This document shows positions 47,392 through 58,047 of a stretch of DNA of 64,000 bases, in pieces; position 1 is the first letter of the stretch; the number at the start of each line of letters is the position of its first letter. The stretch covers positions 100,583 to 164,582 of the forward strand of contig NZ_JAUNTW010000007.1 in the NCBI RefSeq assembly GCF_030538495.1. The letters are read 5' to 3'. Source of the DNA: Paracoccus sp. (in: a-proteobacteria). GTDB lineage: Bacteria; Pseudomonadota; Alphaproteobacteria; Rhodobacterales; Rhodobacteraceae. A model generated the notes under the pieces. The model saw only the letters and a program-made list of their open reading frames with translations. It had not been told where the DNA came from and did no database searches. A program made the translations under genes and the position numbers.

Positions 47392-48558
47392 TCAGGCACC
47401 GTATTCGTTCAAAAACCCCTGCGGCACCAGCACGTTATGCGGGCCAACCTGATGAATGTCGCGTTCGCCGCACAGGGCCATGCTGACATCCAGTTCTTTG
47501 CGGATGACCTCAAGCGCGCGGGTCACGCCGGCCTCGCCCATGGCACCCAGACCGTGGATAAAGGCGCGCCCGATCCAGGTGGCATCCGCGCCCAGCGACA
47601 GCGCCTTCAGCACGTCCTGACCCGACCGGATGCCGCTGTCCATGTGAATTTCCACCTGATCGCCAACGGCTTGCACGATATGGGGCAGCATACGAATTGA
47701 CGACAGCGCGCCATCCAATTGCCGCCCGCCGTGATTCGAAACAACAATCGCGTCAGCCCCGAAATCGGCGGCAATGCGGGCGTCTTCGGGGTCCAGCACG
47801 CCTTTCAGGATCAGCTTGCCGCCCCACATATCGCGGATGCGGGCGATTTTGTCCCAATCCAGCCGTTCATCGAACTGATCCGCGATCCAGCTCATCAGGG
47901 ATGATGTGTCGCCGACCTCTTTCACATGGCCCACGATATTGCCAAAGCCGCGGCGTTTGGTTTGCAGCATCCCCATGCCCCACCGCCATTTGGTCGCCAG
48001 ATCCAGCAGGACAGGCAGAGTCAGTTTCGGTGGCGCGGACAGGCCGTTTTTCAGATCCTTATGCCGCTGACCCAGGATTTGCAGATCCAGCGTCAGAACC
48101 AAGGCGCTGCAATTGGCGCGTTTGGCGCGTTCGATGATGGCGGCCAGAAAATCCTGATCCTTCATCACATACAGCTGAAACATAAAGGGTTTTGTCGTCG
48201 CCGCCGCCACATCCTCGATCGAACAGATGGACATGGTGGACAGGGCAAAGGGAACGCCGAACTTTTCCGCCGCGCGGGCGGCGTGGATTTCGCCATCGGC
48301 GTGCTGCATCCCTGTCAGGCCAACCGGGGCCAGACCGACCGGCATCGTCACCGGCAGACCCACCATTTCGGATGTCAGATTGCGGTTCGACATATCAACC
48401 GCCACCTTTTGTCGCAGCTTCAGCTGCGCAAAGTCGGTCGTGTTTTCACGAAAGGTTTGTTCGGTGTAACTGCCCGATTCGGCATAATCATAAAACATCC
48501 GTGGCGTGCGCGCATGATGCAGTCGTTTCAGATCCTCGATGCAGGTAATGACGGGCAT
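47392..48558 (-). CDS. lldD: L-lactate dehydrogenase, FMN-dependent
   Basis: 388 residues from ATG 48558. Alpha-hydroxy-acid oxidising TIM barrel, membrane-associated, oxidises L-lactate to pyruvate. Motifs: YYAESGSYTE-like YDYAESGSYTE, MPVGLAPVGLTGM, FQLYVMKD, LTLDLQILGQR, and the FMN/active-site signature VSNHGGRQLDG followed by DSGIRSGQDVLKAL. Related hydroxyacid oxidases (glycolate, mandelate) cannot be fully excluded. Confidence 0.88.
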   Translation of the reverse strand: MPVITCIEDLKRLHHARTPRMFYDYAESGSYTEQTFRENTTDFAQLKLRQKVAVDMSNRNLTSEMVGLPVTMPVGLAPVGLTGMQHADGEIHAARAAEKFGVPFALSTMSICSIEDVAAATTKPFMFQLYVMKDQDFLAAIIERAKRANCSALVLTLDLQILGQRHKDLKNGLSAPPKLTLPVLLDLATKWRWGMGMLQTKRRGFGNIVGHVKEVGDTSSLMSWIADQFDERLDWDKIARIRDMWGGKLILKGVLDPEDARIAADFGADAIVVSNHGGRQLDGALSSIRMLPHIVQAVGDQVEIHMDSGIRSGQDVLKALSLGADATWIGRAFIHGLGAMGEAGVTRALEVIRKELDVSMALCGERDIHQVGPHNVLVPQGFLNEYGA

Positions 48559-48615
48559 TGTCGGCCTTCTCCCTAATGACGGGGGAACTGTAACAATGCC
48601 GGTGGCGCGCTGCAA

Positions 48616-48873
48616 TCAGCGGCGCGCGGCTTGCATCCGGGCGCGGGTGGCGGGATCAATGACCGGGCCGCGCAGACGATCCGCCCGCGCCCGCACCGCA
48701 TCCGCGCGCGATGTCGCCGCCGCCACAACCGGCGCGGGATCGGCGGCGGCAGGGCGCGCATGGACCGGCACGACCGGCGCGGCCAGCACCTGATCGGTGG
48801 GCAGCAGCGCCGGATAGTCGCCGCGATCCGCGCAACCGGCCAAAATCAGAATAATGATCACAGCATATCTCAT
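48616..48873 (-). CDS. Small lipoprotein of unknown function
   Basis: 85 residues from ATG 48873. Signal peptide with lipobox ILAGC (Cys about 14), then a proline/alanine-rich and arginine-rich region (ATSRADAVRARADRLRG). No domain recognised. It is transcribed toward lldD and divergent from a TetR gene. Confidence 0.7.
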   Translation of the reverse strand: MRYAVIIILILAGCADRGDYPALLPTDQVLAAPVVPVHARPAAADPAPVVAAATSRADAVRARADRLRGPVIDPATRARMQAARR

Positions 48874-48948
48874 GCGGCGCAGATTACGGCGGCGCGCGGG
48901 GTTGGGCAACGGGCTTTCCCTTGGCGCGCGGGCGACCTACAAGGTGGC

Positions 48949-49536
48949 ATGGCACGCACCCAAGGATCACGCGCCGATATTACCGGCCCTCTGCTTCGTG
49001 ACGAAGCCCGTCGCCTGTTCGCGCGACAGGGCTATGCGGCGGTGTCGATGCGCCAGATTGCGGCGGCCGTGGGGGTGCAGGCGGGGGCGCTCTATGCCTA
49101 TATCCCTGATAAACAGGCGCTTTTGTTCGATCTGTTGGCCAGCCATATGCAGCACCTGCTGGCAGAATGGCGCGACGATGCGGACGCCGACCCGCTGGCG
49201 CGGCTGGAACGGTTCGTGCGCTTTCACATCGGGTTCAGTCTGGATCATTCCGACGCGGTGTTCCTGTCCTATATGGAGCTGCGGAACCTGACCCCCGACC
49301 ATTTCGCGGTGATCGCGGAATTGCGCGGGCGCTATGAATCGGCACTGGAAACGATCTTGCGCGACGGAGCGGCGGCGGGGGTCATGCGGTTTGACGACCC
49401 CAAATTAACCACGCTGGCGCTGATCGCGATGCTGACCGGGGTCACGAACTGGTATCGCGAAGGCGGACGTCTGGACCGCGCGCGGATCGGAGACATTTAC
49501 TGGGGTCTTGCGCGCGGCGCGGTTGGGGCGCATTGA
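48949..49536 (+). CDS. TetR/AcrR family regulator
   Basis: 195 residues from ATG 48949. N-terminal helix-turn-helix DEARRLFARQGYAAVSMRQI followed by AAAVGVQAGALYAYIPDKQA is classical TetR. The C-terminal ligand domain resembles TetR_C groups with HIGFSLDHSDAVFLSYMELRNL. The target is unknown; divergent neighbour is the small lipoprotein gene, downstream neighbour is dnaG. Confidence 0.88.
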   Translation: MARTQGSRADITGPLLRDEARRLFARQGYAAVSMRQIAAAVGVQAGALYAYIPDKQALLFDLLASHMQHLLAEWRDDADADPLARLERFVRFHIGFSLDHSDAVFLSYMELRNLTPDHFAVIAELRGRYESALETILRDGAAAGVMRFDDPKLTTLALIAMLTGVTNWYREGGRLDRARIGDIYWGLARGAVGAH

Positions 49537-49600
49537 CCGCCGCTTCTTCTGTGCCCAAATACTCACTGACGCACCCCATCCACCGAAACGACGCCTGATT

Positions 49601-51460
49601 ATGTCCCTGCCGCCCGGATTTCTTGACGATTTGCGCAACCGCATCCCGATCAGCCGGGTGATCGGGCGCAAAGTCGTGTGGGATTTGCGCAAATCCAATC
49701 AGGCCAAGGGCGATTGGTGGGCGCCATGCCCGTTCCATCAGGAAAAATCAGCCAGCTTTCACTGCGACGACCAAAAGGGCTTTTATTACTGCTTTGGCTG
49801 CCACGCCAAAGGCGACGCTCTGACATTTCTGCGCGAATCGGACGGGCTAAGCTTTATCGAAGCGGTCAAGGTTCTGGCGTCCGAGGCGGGCGTTCAGATG
49901 CCCGAACCCGACCCGCGCGCGCAGGCCAAAACCGATCACCGCACCCGTCTGTTCGACGTGACCGAGGCGTCAGTTCGCTGGTTTCGCCTGCAATTGCAGA
50001 CCGCTGCGGCGGCGGATGCGCGCGATTATCTGGCGCGGCGGGGCTTGGATGCGGATGCCTTGGATCAGTTCGACATCGGCTTCGCGCCCGATGCCCGCCA
50101 TGCGCTGACCGGTGCGCTGCGGGAAAAAGGGTTTGACGAAAAGCTGATCGTTGAATCGGGGATGTCGGCGCGTCCCGATCAAGGCGCGCCTTATGACCGG
50201 TTTCGCGGGCGGATCATGTTTCCGATCCGTGACGGGCAGGGGCGCTGCATCGGGTTCGGAGGCCGCGCCATGGACCCGAACGCGCGCGCGAAATACCTCA
50301 ACAGCCCCGAAACCCCGTTGTTTGATAAGGGCCGCAATCTTTATAACCTTGCCCCCGCCCGCAGCGCCGTGGCCAAAGGCCAGCCCCTGATCGTGGCCGA
50401 GGGCTATATGGACGTGATCGCCCTGTCGCGTGCGGGTTTTGGCGGCGCGGTCGCCCCCCTTGGCACCGCGATCACCGAAGATCAGTTGCGCCTGATGTGG
50501 CGGATTTCGCCCGAACCGGTGATTGCCTTGGACGGGGACGCGGCGGGGCAACGCGCGGCGCAGCGGCTGATTGATCTGGCGTTGCCGCTGACCGGGCCGG
50601 GGCAGGCGCTGCGGTTCGTGATGCTGCCCGCCGGTCAGGATCCCGACGATCTGATCAAGGCTGCCGGGCCGGGGGCCATGGCCGCGCTGCTGGCGGCGGC
50701 GCGCCCGCTGGTCGATCTGCTGTTTGCCCGCGAAACCGAAGGTCAGGTGTTCGACAGCCCCGAACGCAAAGCGGCACTGGATAAACGTCTGGCCGATGCC
50801 GTTGCGCGCATCCCGGATGAGGTGACGCGTCAGCACTATACCCGCGAAATTCGTGGCAAAGTCTGGGAATTGTTCGGCGCGCAGCGTCAGGGTCGCGGGG
50901 CAGGGGCGCGGCGCACGCCGACGCCCGCGCTGCATGTTCCCGTTCCCGAATCGCCCGATTTCGTGCTGGAAGGCGCGGTTTTGCTGATCTGCGCGCTGCG
51001 TCCGGCGGTGATTGCGCAGGTGGATACGCGGCTGGAACGGCTGATCCCGCGCGACGGCGACCGGGCCGCGTTGCTGCATGATTTGCTGACCGGGGGGCAA
51101 TGCGCGGCGGGCGAACGCTGCCTTGAAACGCTGCGCTGTGATGCCCATCTCAGCCTCACCCCCGCCCTGATTTCGCAACAAACCGATGATGCCGCCGCCG
51201 CGATGTTGATTAACCTTTTGGACCGGCTCGAAGCGCAGCGTGCCGCGCAAGCCGAATTGGCGCGGGCCGAGGCGGAAATTCAGGGCGAAACCGACGAAGG
51301 GCTGACCTGGCGCCTGCGTCAGACCAGCCGCGCCCGGCACCGCGCCGAGCGTCCCGATATGGAAGACACCGGCGATCTGGACGAAGACCGTGGCGCGCTG
51401 CTGTCGCAACTGTCCGACTGGCTGGACGGGGAAATCTGGCGCAAACCGCCGCGACGCTAG
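49601..51460 (+). CDS. dnaG: DNA primase
   Basis: 619 residues from ATG 49601. CHC2 zinc finger (CPFHQEKSASFHC then YYCFGCHAKGD, about 42-70), primase core N-terminus (DQFDIGFAPDA), Toprim motifs VAEGYMDVIAL and ALDGDAAGQRA, and a C-terminal DnaB-interaction region. It sits upstream of rpoD as in the macromolecular synthesis operon, but 140 bases of structured DNA separate them. Confidence 0.96.
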   Translation: MSLPPGFLDDLRNRIPISRVIGRKVVWDLRKSNQAKGDWWAPCPFHQEKSASFHCDDQKGFYYCFGCHAKGDALTFLRESDGLSFIEAVKVLASEAGVQMPEPDPRAQAKTDHRTRLFDVTEASVRWFRLQLQTAAAADARDYLARRGLDADALDQFDIGFAPDARHALTGALREKGFDEKLIVESGMSARPDQGAPYDRFRGRIMFPIRDGQGRCIGFGGRAMDPNARAKYLNSPETPLFDKGRNLYNLAPARSAVAKGQPLIVAEGYMDVIALSRAGFGGAVAPLGTAITEDQLRLMWRISPEPVIALDGDAAGQRAAQRLIDLALPLTGPGQALRFVMLPAGQDPDDLIKAAGPGAMAALLAAARPLVDLLFARETEGQVFDSPERKAALDKRLADAVARIPDEVTRQHYTREIRGKVWELFGAQRQGRGAGARRTPTPALHVPVPESPDFVLEGAVLLICALRPAVIAQVDTRLERLIPRDGDRAALLHDLLTGGQCAAGERCLETLRCDAHLSLTPALISQQTDDAAAAMLINLLDRLEAQRAAQAELARAEAEIQGETDEGLTWRLRQTSRARHRAERPDMEDTGDLDEDRGALLSQLSDWLDGEIWRKPPRR

Positions 51461-51465
51461 GGGCC

Positions 51466-51575
51466 GAATCACCGGCAGGGTGCGACGAATCACCCGCCGG
51501 TTTGGGCCTTTGACTCGGCCCTTTATCGGGCTAGAAACGTAAAAATTCTGTCGTGATTCGGGCGATTCGCGAATC
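51466..51575. promoter_or_regulatory. GANTC cluster and hairpins between dnaG and rpoD
   Basis: Six GANTC sites lie in 110 bases: 51466, 51487, 51512, 51555, 51564 and 51571. The last two form the perfect palindrome GATTCGCGAATC (51564-51575). Two hairpins overlap the first half: CCGGC/GCCGG around 51472-51500 and GGGCC/GGCCC around 51504-51521, each followed by a short T-run. This is the rpoD upstream region. Confidence 0.6.
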
Positions 51576-51600
51576 ACTTCACGCAAGCTAAGGACCGAAA

Positions 51601-53580
51601 ATGGCCGCCAAGGACGACGAACAGGATAAAGCCGACCGCGACGACAGCGCCCATTCGCTGGATATGAGCCAGGCGGCCGTCAAGAAAATGATCGCCGAGG
51701 CGCGCGAACGCGGCTACATCACCTATGATCAGCTGAACACCGTCCTGCCGCCCGAACAGGTCAGCAGCGAACAGATCGAAGATGTGATGTCGATGCTGTC
51801 CGAAATGGGCGTGAACGTCGTCGAAGACGAGGACGAAGCCGAAGAATCCGAAGGCGGCGCCGTCGCCACTACCGGATCCGGGTCGCGTGAAATCGCCGTT
51901 GCGACCGCCGAAACCGAAAAACTGGACCGCACCGACGACCCCGTTCGCATGTATCTGCGCGAAATGGGCAGCGTTGAATTGCTGTCGCGCGAAGGCGAAA
52001 TCGCCATTGCCAAACGGATCGAGGCCGGCCGCAACACCATGATCGCGGGCCTGTGCGAAAGCCCGCTGACGTTCAAGGCCATCACCCTCTGGCGCGAAGA
52101 ATTGCTGGACGAAGAAATCCTTCTGCGCGACGTGATCGACTTGGAAACCACCTTCGGTCAGTCGATGGATGGCGAAGAAGGCGATGAAGATGTCGATGTT
52201 CTGACCGCCGATTCGGACGCCGCCGCCCCCGCCCAGAAACGCGAAGAATTCGACGCCGACGGCAACCCGCTGCGGTCCGATGACGACGAAGACGACGACG
52301 AAGGCGCGAATCTGTCGCTGGCCGCTATGGAAGCCAGCCTGAAACCCAAGGTTCTGGAAACGCTCGAAGCCATTGCCCGCGATTATGAATTGCTGGCCGA
52401 TATGCAAGATCAGCGCATGTCGGCAACGCTGAACGAAGATAACAGTTTCTCGGCAGCGGCTGAAATCAAATATCAAAAACTGCGCAGCGAAATTGTGGTT
52501 CTGGTCAATTCACTGCACCTGAATAATGGCCGGATTGAGGCTTTGGTGGACCAGCTCTATGGGATTAACCGTCGGATTGTGACGATTGATTCCGGCATGG
52601 TTAAACTGGCCGACGCCGCGCGGATTAATCGCCGTGAATTTATTGACGCCTATCGCGGTGCGGAATTGGACCCGACCTGGGTTGACCGCATGTCGCAAAA
52701 TGCGGGCCGTGGGTGGCAGGCTTTGTTTGACCGTTCGCGCGATCAGGTTGAAAAACTGCGCGGCGATATGGCCGAAGTCGGCCAATATGTCGGCGTTGAC
52801 ATCGAAGAATTCCGCCGCATTGTGTCCCAAGTGCAGCGCGGCGAAAAAGAGGCGCGTCAGGCCAAAAAAGAAATGGTCGAGGCGAACCTGCGTCTGGTCA
52901 TCAGCATCGCCAAAAAATACACCAATCGCGGTCTGCAATTCCTTGATCTTATTCAAGAAGGCAATATCGGCCTGATGAAAGCGGTCGATAAATTCGAATA
53001 TCGTCGTGGTTATAAATTCAGCACCTATGCGACGTGGTGGATTCGTCAGGCGATTACCCGCAGTATTGCCGATCAGGCCCGCACTATTCGGATTCCGGTG
53101 CATATGATCGAAACGATCAATAAATTGGTCCGCACCGGCCGCCAAATGCTGCACGAAATTGGCCGCGAACCGACGCCCGAAGAATTGGCCGAAAAACTGC
53201 AAATGCCGCTGGAAAAGGTTCGCAAGGTGATGAAAATCGCCAAAGAGCCCATCAGCCTTGAAACGCCAATCGGTGACGAAGAAGACAGCCAATTGGGCGA
53301 TTTTATCGAAGATAAAAACGCCGTTTTGCCGCTGGATTCCGCTATTCAGGAAAATCTGAAAGAAACCACCACTCGGGTATTGGCCAGTTTAACCGCGCGC
53401 GAAGAACGCGTTTTGCGGATGCGGTTTGGTATTGGCATGAATACCGACCACACTCTGGAAGAAGTCGGCCAGCAATTCAGCGTGACCCGCGAACGTATTC
53501 GCCAGATCGAGGCAAAGGCGTTGCGGAAATTGAAGCACCCGTCGCGGTCGCGGAAACTGCGGTCGTTCCTCGATCAGTAA
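51601..53580 (+). CDS. rpoD: RNA polymerase primary sigma factor (sigma70)
   Basis: 659 residues. Region 1.1 (about 10-85), a long acidic non-conserved insert (about 180-240 with EEGDEDVDV and [12 protein letters not shown]), then region 2 ([51 protein letters not shown]) and region 4.2 ([20 protein letters not shown]). Length and layout are those of alphaproteobacterial RpoD. The upstream region is rich in GANTC sites. Confidence 0.97.
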   Translation: MAAKDDEQDKADRDDSAHSLDMSQAAVKKMIAEARERGYITYDQLNTVLPPEQVSSEQIEDVMSMLSEMGVNVVEDEDEAEESEGGAVATTGSGSREIAVATAETEKLDRTDDPVRMYLREMGSVELLSREGEIAIAKRIEAGRNTMIAGLCESPLTFKAITLWREELLDEEILLRDVIDLETTFGQSMDGEEGDEDVDVLTADSDAAAPAQKREEFDADGNPLRSDDDEDDDEGANLSLAAMEASLKPKVLETLEAIARDYELLADMQDQRMSATLNEDNSFSAAAEIKYQKLRSEIVVLVNSLHLNNGRIEALVDQLYGINRRIVTIDSGMVKLADAARINRREFIDAYRGAELDPTWVDRMSQNAGRGWQALFDRSRDQVEKLRGDMAEVGQYVGVDIEEFRRIVSQVQRGEKEARQAKKEMVEANLRLVISIAKKYTNRGLQFLDLIQEGNIGLMKAVDKFEYRRGYKFSTYATWWIRQAITRSIADQARTIRIPVHMIETINKLVRTGRQMLHEIGREPTPEELAEKLQMPLEKVRKVMKIAKEPISLETPIGDEEDSQLGDFIEDKNAVLPLDSAIQENLKETTTRVLASLTAREERVLRMRFGIGMNTDHTLEEVGQQFSVTRERIRQIEAKALRKLKHPSRSRKLRSFLDQ

Positions 53581-53653
53581 AATTTTACGCAGATTCGGCC
53601 TTGCGGTTGTGGGGTAAAATGTGAACATTGCGCGTATTGGATAAGGACGCGCA

Positions 53654-55066
53654 ATGTCACCTTTTGACGCTTCATTCGTGGGGGCTTGGTTTGCTGATCT
53701 GGCTGTGGTGCAGATCGGATTGATCTGTGCCGCTGTTGTTGCGTTTGTTTTTGCGGTTTTGTATTGGCGCGCGTCTGCGGGTGCGCGATCTTCCGATGAT
53801 ACGCTGCGTCAGGCCGAATTGCGCATCAGCCAATTGGAAACGCGGGCCGAGGGTGGGCAGGCGCGACTGGCTGAATTGGTCGAGGAACGCGACGCTCTGA
53901 ACGACGCCCTGCATCTGGCGCGACAGCAAAACGGCACGCTGGAAACCCGGCTTGCGGAAACGCGGCTGGCGGCCGACAAAGACCGCGAATCCGCCGCGCG
54001 TGATGTTGAGACTCTGCGTGACTTGCGCGCGGAAATGACCACGCATTTCAAGGCGTTATCATCGGAAACTCTGCGTGTTCAGGGTGGTGATCTGCAAAAG
54101 GCGCAGAGCGATCAATTAAACGCCCTGCTGACGCCATTCCGCGATCAGGTGCATCGGTTCCAGACAGAATTGCAAAGCCGAAACAAAGTCTTGGACGAAG
54201 AAGGTGCGCGACTGCGCGAACAAATCCTGTCGCTGCATCAAAGGTCCGAAGAAATCTCGCGCGAGGCGGTCAATCTGACCCGCGCCTTAAAGGGCGAAAA
54301 GCAACGTCAGGGCGCTTGGGGCGAAATGGTTCTGGAACGTCTGCTTGAGGAATCGGGACTGATCGCCGGCACGCATTACGACCTGCAATCCAGTTGGCGC
54401 GATGAGGCAGGCAAGATGTGGCGCCCCGATGTCGTGGTGAAAATGCCCCGCGAAAAGGTGCTGGTGATCGACAGTAAGGTGTCGCTGAATGACTATGAAT
54501 TCAGCGTAAATTGCGATGATCCCGAACAGGCGCAGGCGGGGCTGCGCCGGCATGTCGCGGCTATGCGCAACCATATCAACACCTTGGCCGACAAAGGCTA
54601 TCACCGGATTGACGATGCGTCGGTTGATTATGTGCTGATGTTCATTCCAATCGAAGGTGCGTTTTCCGAAGCTCTGCGCGCCGATCCGGAACTGGCGCAT
54701 TTCGCTATGGAACGTCGCATCGGTCTGACTACCCCCACCACGTTGATGCTGACCCTGCGCACGGTTGATCACATCTGGTCGGTTGAACGCCGCGAAAGCA
54801 ACGCAATGGCGATCGCCAGCCGTGCGGGGCAACTCTATGACAAGGTTGCCGGTTTCGTGGATTCGATGGAGGGGGTTGGCAAAGCCTTGGATCAGGCAGG
54901 GCGCGCGCATAGTCAGGCCATGGACCGGCTGAGCCGCGGCAGCGGCAATGTGATCCGGCAGGTGGAAATGTTGCGGGAACTGGGGGCGCGGACCAATAAA
55001 CAGATCAACATGGACCATGACGCGGACGAAGCACCGGCCTTGTCATCCGATCACCCTGCCGAATAA
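53654..55066 (+). CDS. rmuC: DNA recombination protein RmuC
   Basis: 470 residues. One N-terminal membrane helix (about 17-40), a coiled coil (about 48-130), then the RmuC PD-(D/E)xK-like nuclease domain ([43 protein letters not shown] core with D-x-K). Limits recombination between inverted repeats in E. coli. Single gene after rpoD. Confidence 0.92.
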   Translation: MSPFDASFVGAWFADLAVVQIGLICAAVVAFVFAVLYWRASAGARSSDDTLRQAELRISQLETRAEGGQARLAELVEERDALNDALHLARQQNGTLETRLAETRLAADKDRESAARDVETLRDLRAEMTTHFKALSSETLRVQGGDLQKAQSDQLNALLTPFRDQVHRFQTELQSRNKVLDEEGARLREQILSLHQRSEEISREAVNLTRALKGEKQRQGAWGEMVLERLLEESGLIAGTHYDLQSSWRDEAGKMWRPDVVVKMPREKVLVIDSKVSLNDYEFSVNCDDPEQAQAGLRRHVAAMRNHINTLADKGYHRIDDASVDYVLMFIPIEGAFSEALRADPELAHFAMERRIGLTTPTTLMLTLRTVDHIWSVERRESNAMAIASRAGQLYDKVAGFVDSMEGVGKALDQAGRAHSQAMDRLSRGSGNVIRQVEMLRELGARTNKQINMDHDADEAPALSSDHPAE

Positions 55067-55191
55067 CGATCAGCGCGACTTTCCCGCCACAGGTGCAGCA
55101 CCGCGCATTTTGTATCCTGTGGATAGTCCTACCCAAGCCCTGCCAAGACGCCTATAGTTCATGGGGATTATTGATGGATGGGGACAACCGA

Positions 55192-55650
55192 ATGCGCTGC
55201 CCGTTTTGCGGAAATGTCGATACGCAGGTGAAGGATTCGCGCCCTGCGGAAGATAACGTGGCCATCCGCCGTCGTCGTCTATGCCCCGCCTGCAACGGTC
55301 GCTTTACCACCTATGAACGGGTGCAGTTGCGCGATTTGGTGGTCGTGAAATCAAATGGCAAACGCGAAGATTTTGATCGCGACAAGATGGCGCGTTCGAT
55401 CCGTATTGCGATGCAAAAACGCCCGGTTGATCCCGAACGTATCGAACAGATGATTTCCGGGCTGGTGCGTCGATTGGAAAGCAGCGGTGAAACAGATATT
55501 CCATCGAAAACCATCGGTGAAATCGTGATGGAGGCGTTGTCGCGGATTGATAACGTCGCCTATGTCCGATTTGCCAGTGTTTACAAGAACTTTCAAGATG
55601 CGGATGATTTCGATAAATTCGTGTCTGAGCTACGACCGGATGCCGATTGA
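55192..55650 (+). CDS. nrdR: Transcriptional repressor NrdR
   Basis: 152 residues from ATG 55192. Zinc ribbon CPFCG ... [13 protein letters not shown] (3-34) and an ATP-cone domain ([20 protein letters not shown] onward). Represses ribonucleotide reductase genes. It overlaps the ribD start (TTGA), a conserved nrdR-rib linkage. No clear pair of NrdR boxes was found upstream. Confidence 0.96.
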   Translation: MRCPFCGNVDTQVKDSRPAEDNVAIRRRRLCPACNGRFTTYERVQLRDLVVVKSNGKREDFDRDKMARSIRIAMQKRPVDPERIEQMISGLVRRLESSGETDIPSKTIGEIVMEALSRIDNVAYVRFASVYKNFQDADDFDKFVSELRPDAD

Positions 55651-56654
55651 CCGCTGATCCCGACGATCTGCGCCACATGGATCACGCGCTGCAATTGGCG
55701 GCGCGGGGCTTGGGGAATGTCTGGCCGAACCCTGCCGTTGGTTGCGTTCTGGTCCGGGATGGGCGGGTTGTCGGTCAGGGTTGGACTCAACCGGGCGGGC
55801 GTCCCCATGCCGAACGCATGGCTTTGGATCAGGCAGGGGCGGCGGCGCAGGGCGCGACCGCTTATGTCACGTTGGAACCCTGCGCACATTACGGACGAAC
55901 CCCGCCCTGCGCCCAATCGCTGATTGATGCCAAAATTGCGTGCGTTGTCAGCGCCTTAACCGACCCCGATTCGCGAGTCGCCGGGCGCGGTCATGCGATG
56001 CTGCGGGCCGCCGGCATCGACGTGATCGAAGGCGTCCGCCACGATCAGGCGCGCGAATTGCAGCAGGGATTCCTGCTGCGGATTACGCAAAATCGGCCTT
56101 TCGTCACGCTGAAGCTGGCGACCAGCTTTGACGGGCGGATCGCCACGGCGTCGGGGGAAAGTAAATGGATCACCGGCCCGCAGGCGCGCGCGCATGTTCA
56201 CAAGATACGCGCGCAGCATGATGCGGTGATGGTCGGGGGCGGCACCGCGCGGGCCGACCATCCGCGGCTGAATGTGCGTGGCGTTCAAACGCCGCGTCAG
56301 CCGGTGCGTATTATCGTGTCATCGCAGCCGCTGCCGGACTTGCCCGAGGAAAGTCCAGATTACGGCCCACTGTGGCAGGTGTCGGGTCAACCATCTGATT
56401 TTATGACGGAACTCGCTGCGCGTGGGCTGACGCGCATCTTCTGCGAAGGCGGGGGACAGCTGGCGGCGTCGCTCTTGGCGGCGGGGCTGGTTGATCAGCT
56501 GATCGGATACACGGCCGGGGTGATTCTGGGCGGTGACGGGCGTCCATCGGTTGGCCCGCTGAACCTGCCGCATCTGGCCGATGCCCCGCGATTCCGACTG
56601 GTTCAGGCCGACATGATCGGCCCGGATTTGTTCCATCACTGGCGGCGCGATTAA
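55647..56654 (+). CDS. ribD: Bifunctional riboflavin deaminase/reductase RibD
   Basis: 335 residues from the TTG at 55647, which overlaps the nrdR stop; ATG 55677 is an alternative just before the conserved core. N-terminal deaminase with zinc motifs HAE (about 51-53) and [13 protein letters not shown]-terminal reductase begins about [12 protein letters not shown] and includes the [15 protein letters not shown] loop and [13 protein letters not shown]. Second and third steps of riboflavin synthesis. Confidence 0.93.
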   Translation: MTADPDDLRHMDHALQLAARGLGNVWPNPAVGCVLVRDGRVVGQGWTQPGGRPHAERMALDQAGAAAQGATAYVTLEPCAHYGRTPPCAQSLIDAKIACVVSALTDPDSRVAGRGHAMLRAAGIDVIEGVRHDQARELQQGFLLRITQNRPFVTLKLATSFDGRIATASGESKWITGPQARAHVHKIRAQHDAVMVGGGTARADHPRLNVRGVQTPRQPVRIIVSSQPLPDLPEESPDYGPLWQVSGQPSDFMTELAARGLTRIFCEGGGQLAASLLAAGLVDQLIGYTAGVILGGDGRPSVGPLNLPHLADAPRFRLVQADMIGPDLFHHWRRD

Positions 56655-56723
56655 CCCTGTAAAGGCTGGACCTTTGCGCCATTCCGGGGCATACCCATGT
56701 CGATATCGTCGATGAGGTCGCCC

Positions 56724-57098
56724 ATGAACTTTCTGTTGCGCTTTTTGACTTGGTGGAATGGCCAGACGCTGAACACACAGTTCTGGACGTGGCGCAATGG
56801 CGTCAAGGTGGGTGAGGATGCCGAGGGCAACCTGTTTTACCAGACCAAAGACGGCGCGCGTCGCTGGGTGATTTACAACGGCGAGGCGCAGGCCAGCCGG
56901 ATCAGCCCCGATTGGCATGGCTGGCTGCATCATACCTTTGCCGAACCGCCGACCAAAGATCCGATGCAGAACCGCGACTGGCAGCTGCCGCATCAGGAAA
57001 ACCTGACCGGGACGCCCGGGGCCTATGTCCCCGATGGCTCGCTGTATCAGGTCGAACCGACCAAGCGGCGTGATTATGATGCGTGGCGGCCTGAATAA
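56724..57098 (+). CDS. NADH:ubiquinone oxidoreductase NDUFA12-like subunit
   Basis: 124 residues from ATG 56724; ATG 56697 would add nine. Homologue of the mitochondrial complex I accessory subunit NDUFA12/B17.2, present in alphaproteobacteria. Typical wording: [23 protein letters not shown]-like [16 protein letters not shown], and [15 protein letters not shown]. It probably decorates complex I on the cytoplasmic side. It overlaps the next gene by 23 bases. Confidence 0.92.
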   Translation: MNFLLRFLTWWNGQTLNTQFWTWRNGVKVGEDAEGNLFYQTKDGARRWVIYNGEAQASRISPDWHGWLHHTFAEPPTKDPMQNRDWQLPHQENLTGTPGAYVPDGSLYQVEPTKRRDYDAWRPE

Positions 57099-57453
57099 AT
57101 TGCGATTTATTATCAGTGCCTTGGCCGTCGCATTGGCTATGCCTGTGGCCGCGCAGGATATGACGCGCGGCAGCGGTGCTTTGTTGCGCGGTCTGGATAA
57201 GATTTCGGGCCGGGCGACGGATATTCCCTTGGCGGTTGGCGATGCCGTCCGCTATGGCCGGTTAGAGGTGCGGCTGGGCGAATGTCGCTATCCGTCCGGC
57301 GATCCCAGTTCCGATGCGTTTGCCCAGATGACCATCACGGACATGCAGCAGAATGTCACCTTGTTTGCGGGGTGGATGATCGCCAGTTCTCCGGCGCTGT
57401 CGGCCTTGGACGATCCGCGTTATGACGTCTGGGTGATTTCCTGCAAAAGATGA
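57076..57453 (+). CDS. DUF2155 periplasmic protein
   Basis: 125 residues from ATG 57076 (or 57079). Signal peptide ending AAQ (about residue 27). DUF2155: [29 protein letters not shown] and [27 protein letters not shown] carry two conserved cysteines that could pair. In alphaproteobacteria the gene follows NDUFA12, as here. Function unknown. The 3' end overlaps the convergent aat gene. Confidence 0.88.
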   Translation: MMRGGLNKLRFIISALAVALAMPVAAQDMTRGSGALLRGLDKISGRATDIPLAVGDAVRYGRLEVRLGECRYPSGDPSSDAFAQMTITDMQQNVTLFAGWMIASSPALSALDDPRYDVWVISCKR

Positions 57454-58043
57454 TCCGCATCAGGCAACGGATGCGCGCGGAAATGAACCTTTTTCGGCAG
57501 AGCGCCGGACAATTTTAACCGATAATCGGCGCGGGATATTTCGACCCCACCCATGCTGGCCAGATGTGGGGTCAGGAATTGCGTGTCGAACAGGGTGAAT
57601 CCGCATCGCGCCAGATGCGACGATGCCCAGATCAGCGCCATTTTCGATCCATTCGCGCGCGCCGACATCATGCTTTCGCCAAAAAACGCGCCGCCCAGAG
57701 TAACACCGAACATCGCGCCCGCAAATTCGCCATTCTGATAAACCGAGATCGAATCGGCATATCCGGCCTGATGCAAGGCATGATACAAGTCGCGCAGCGG
57801 GGCGTTGATCCATGTTTCATCACGGCGCGCGCAGTGATCGACAACATCGTTAAAATCACCGAAATCGGCGGACCACTCGCCCCGGCGCAAATCACGGCGC
57901 AAGGAACGGGACGCGTGAACGCCACCGACCGGCAGAACGCCGCGCCAAGGCGGATCAAACCAGAACAGCTGGTCATCATCCGCGCGTTCCGCCATGGGAA
58001 AAATCCCCTGCGCATAGCCGGCCAGCAATTGCGCAGGGGTCAT
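57420..58043 (-). CDS. aat: Leucyl/phenylalanyl-tRNA-protein transferase
   Basis: 207 residues. Adds Leu or Phe to N-terminal Lys/Arg, making N-degrons. Signatures: LLAGYAQGIFPMA at 5-17, WFDPPWRGVLP, DETWIN, and GGAFFGESMMSARANGSKMAL, then FTLFDTQFLTPHLASMGG. Five bases below accC on the same strand, so in the accB-accC-aat unit. Confidence 0.95.
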   Translation of the reverse strand: MTPAQLLAGYAQGIFPMAERADDDQLFWFDPPWRGVLPVGGVHASRSLRRDLRRGEWSADFGDFNDVVDHCARRDETWINAPLRDLYHALHQAGYADSISVYQNGEFAGAMFGVTLGGAFFGESMMSARANGSKMALIWASSHLARCGFTLFDTQFLTPHLASMGGVEISRADYRLKLSGALPKKVHFRAHPLPDADHLLQEITQTS

Positions 58044-58047
58044 TGCA

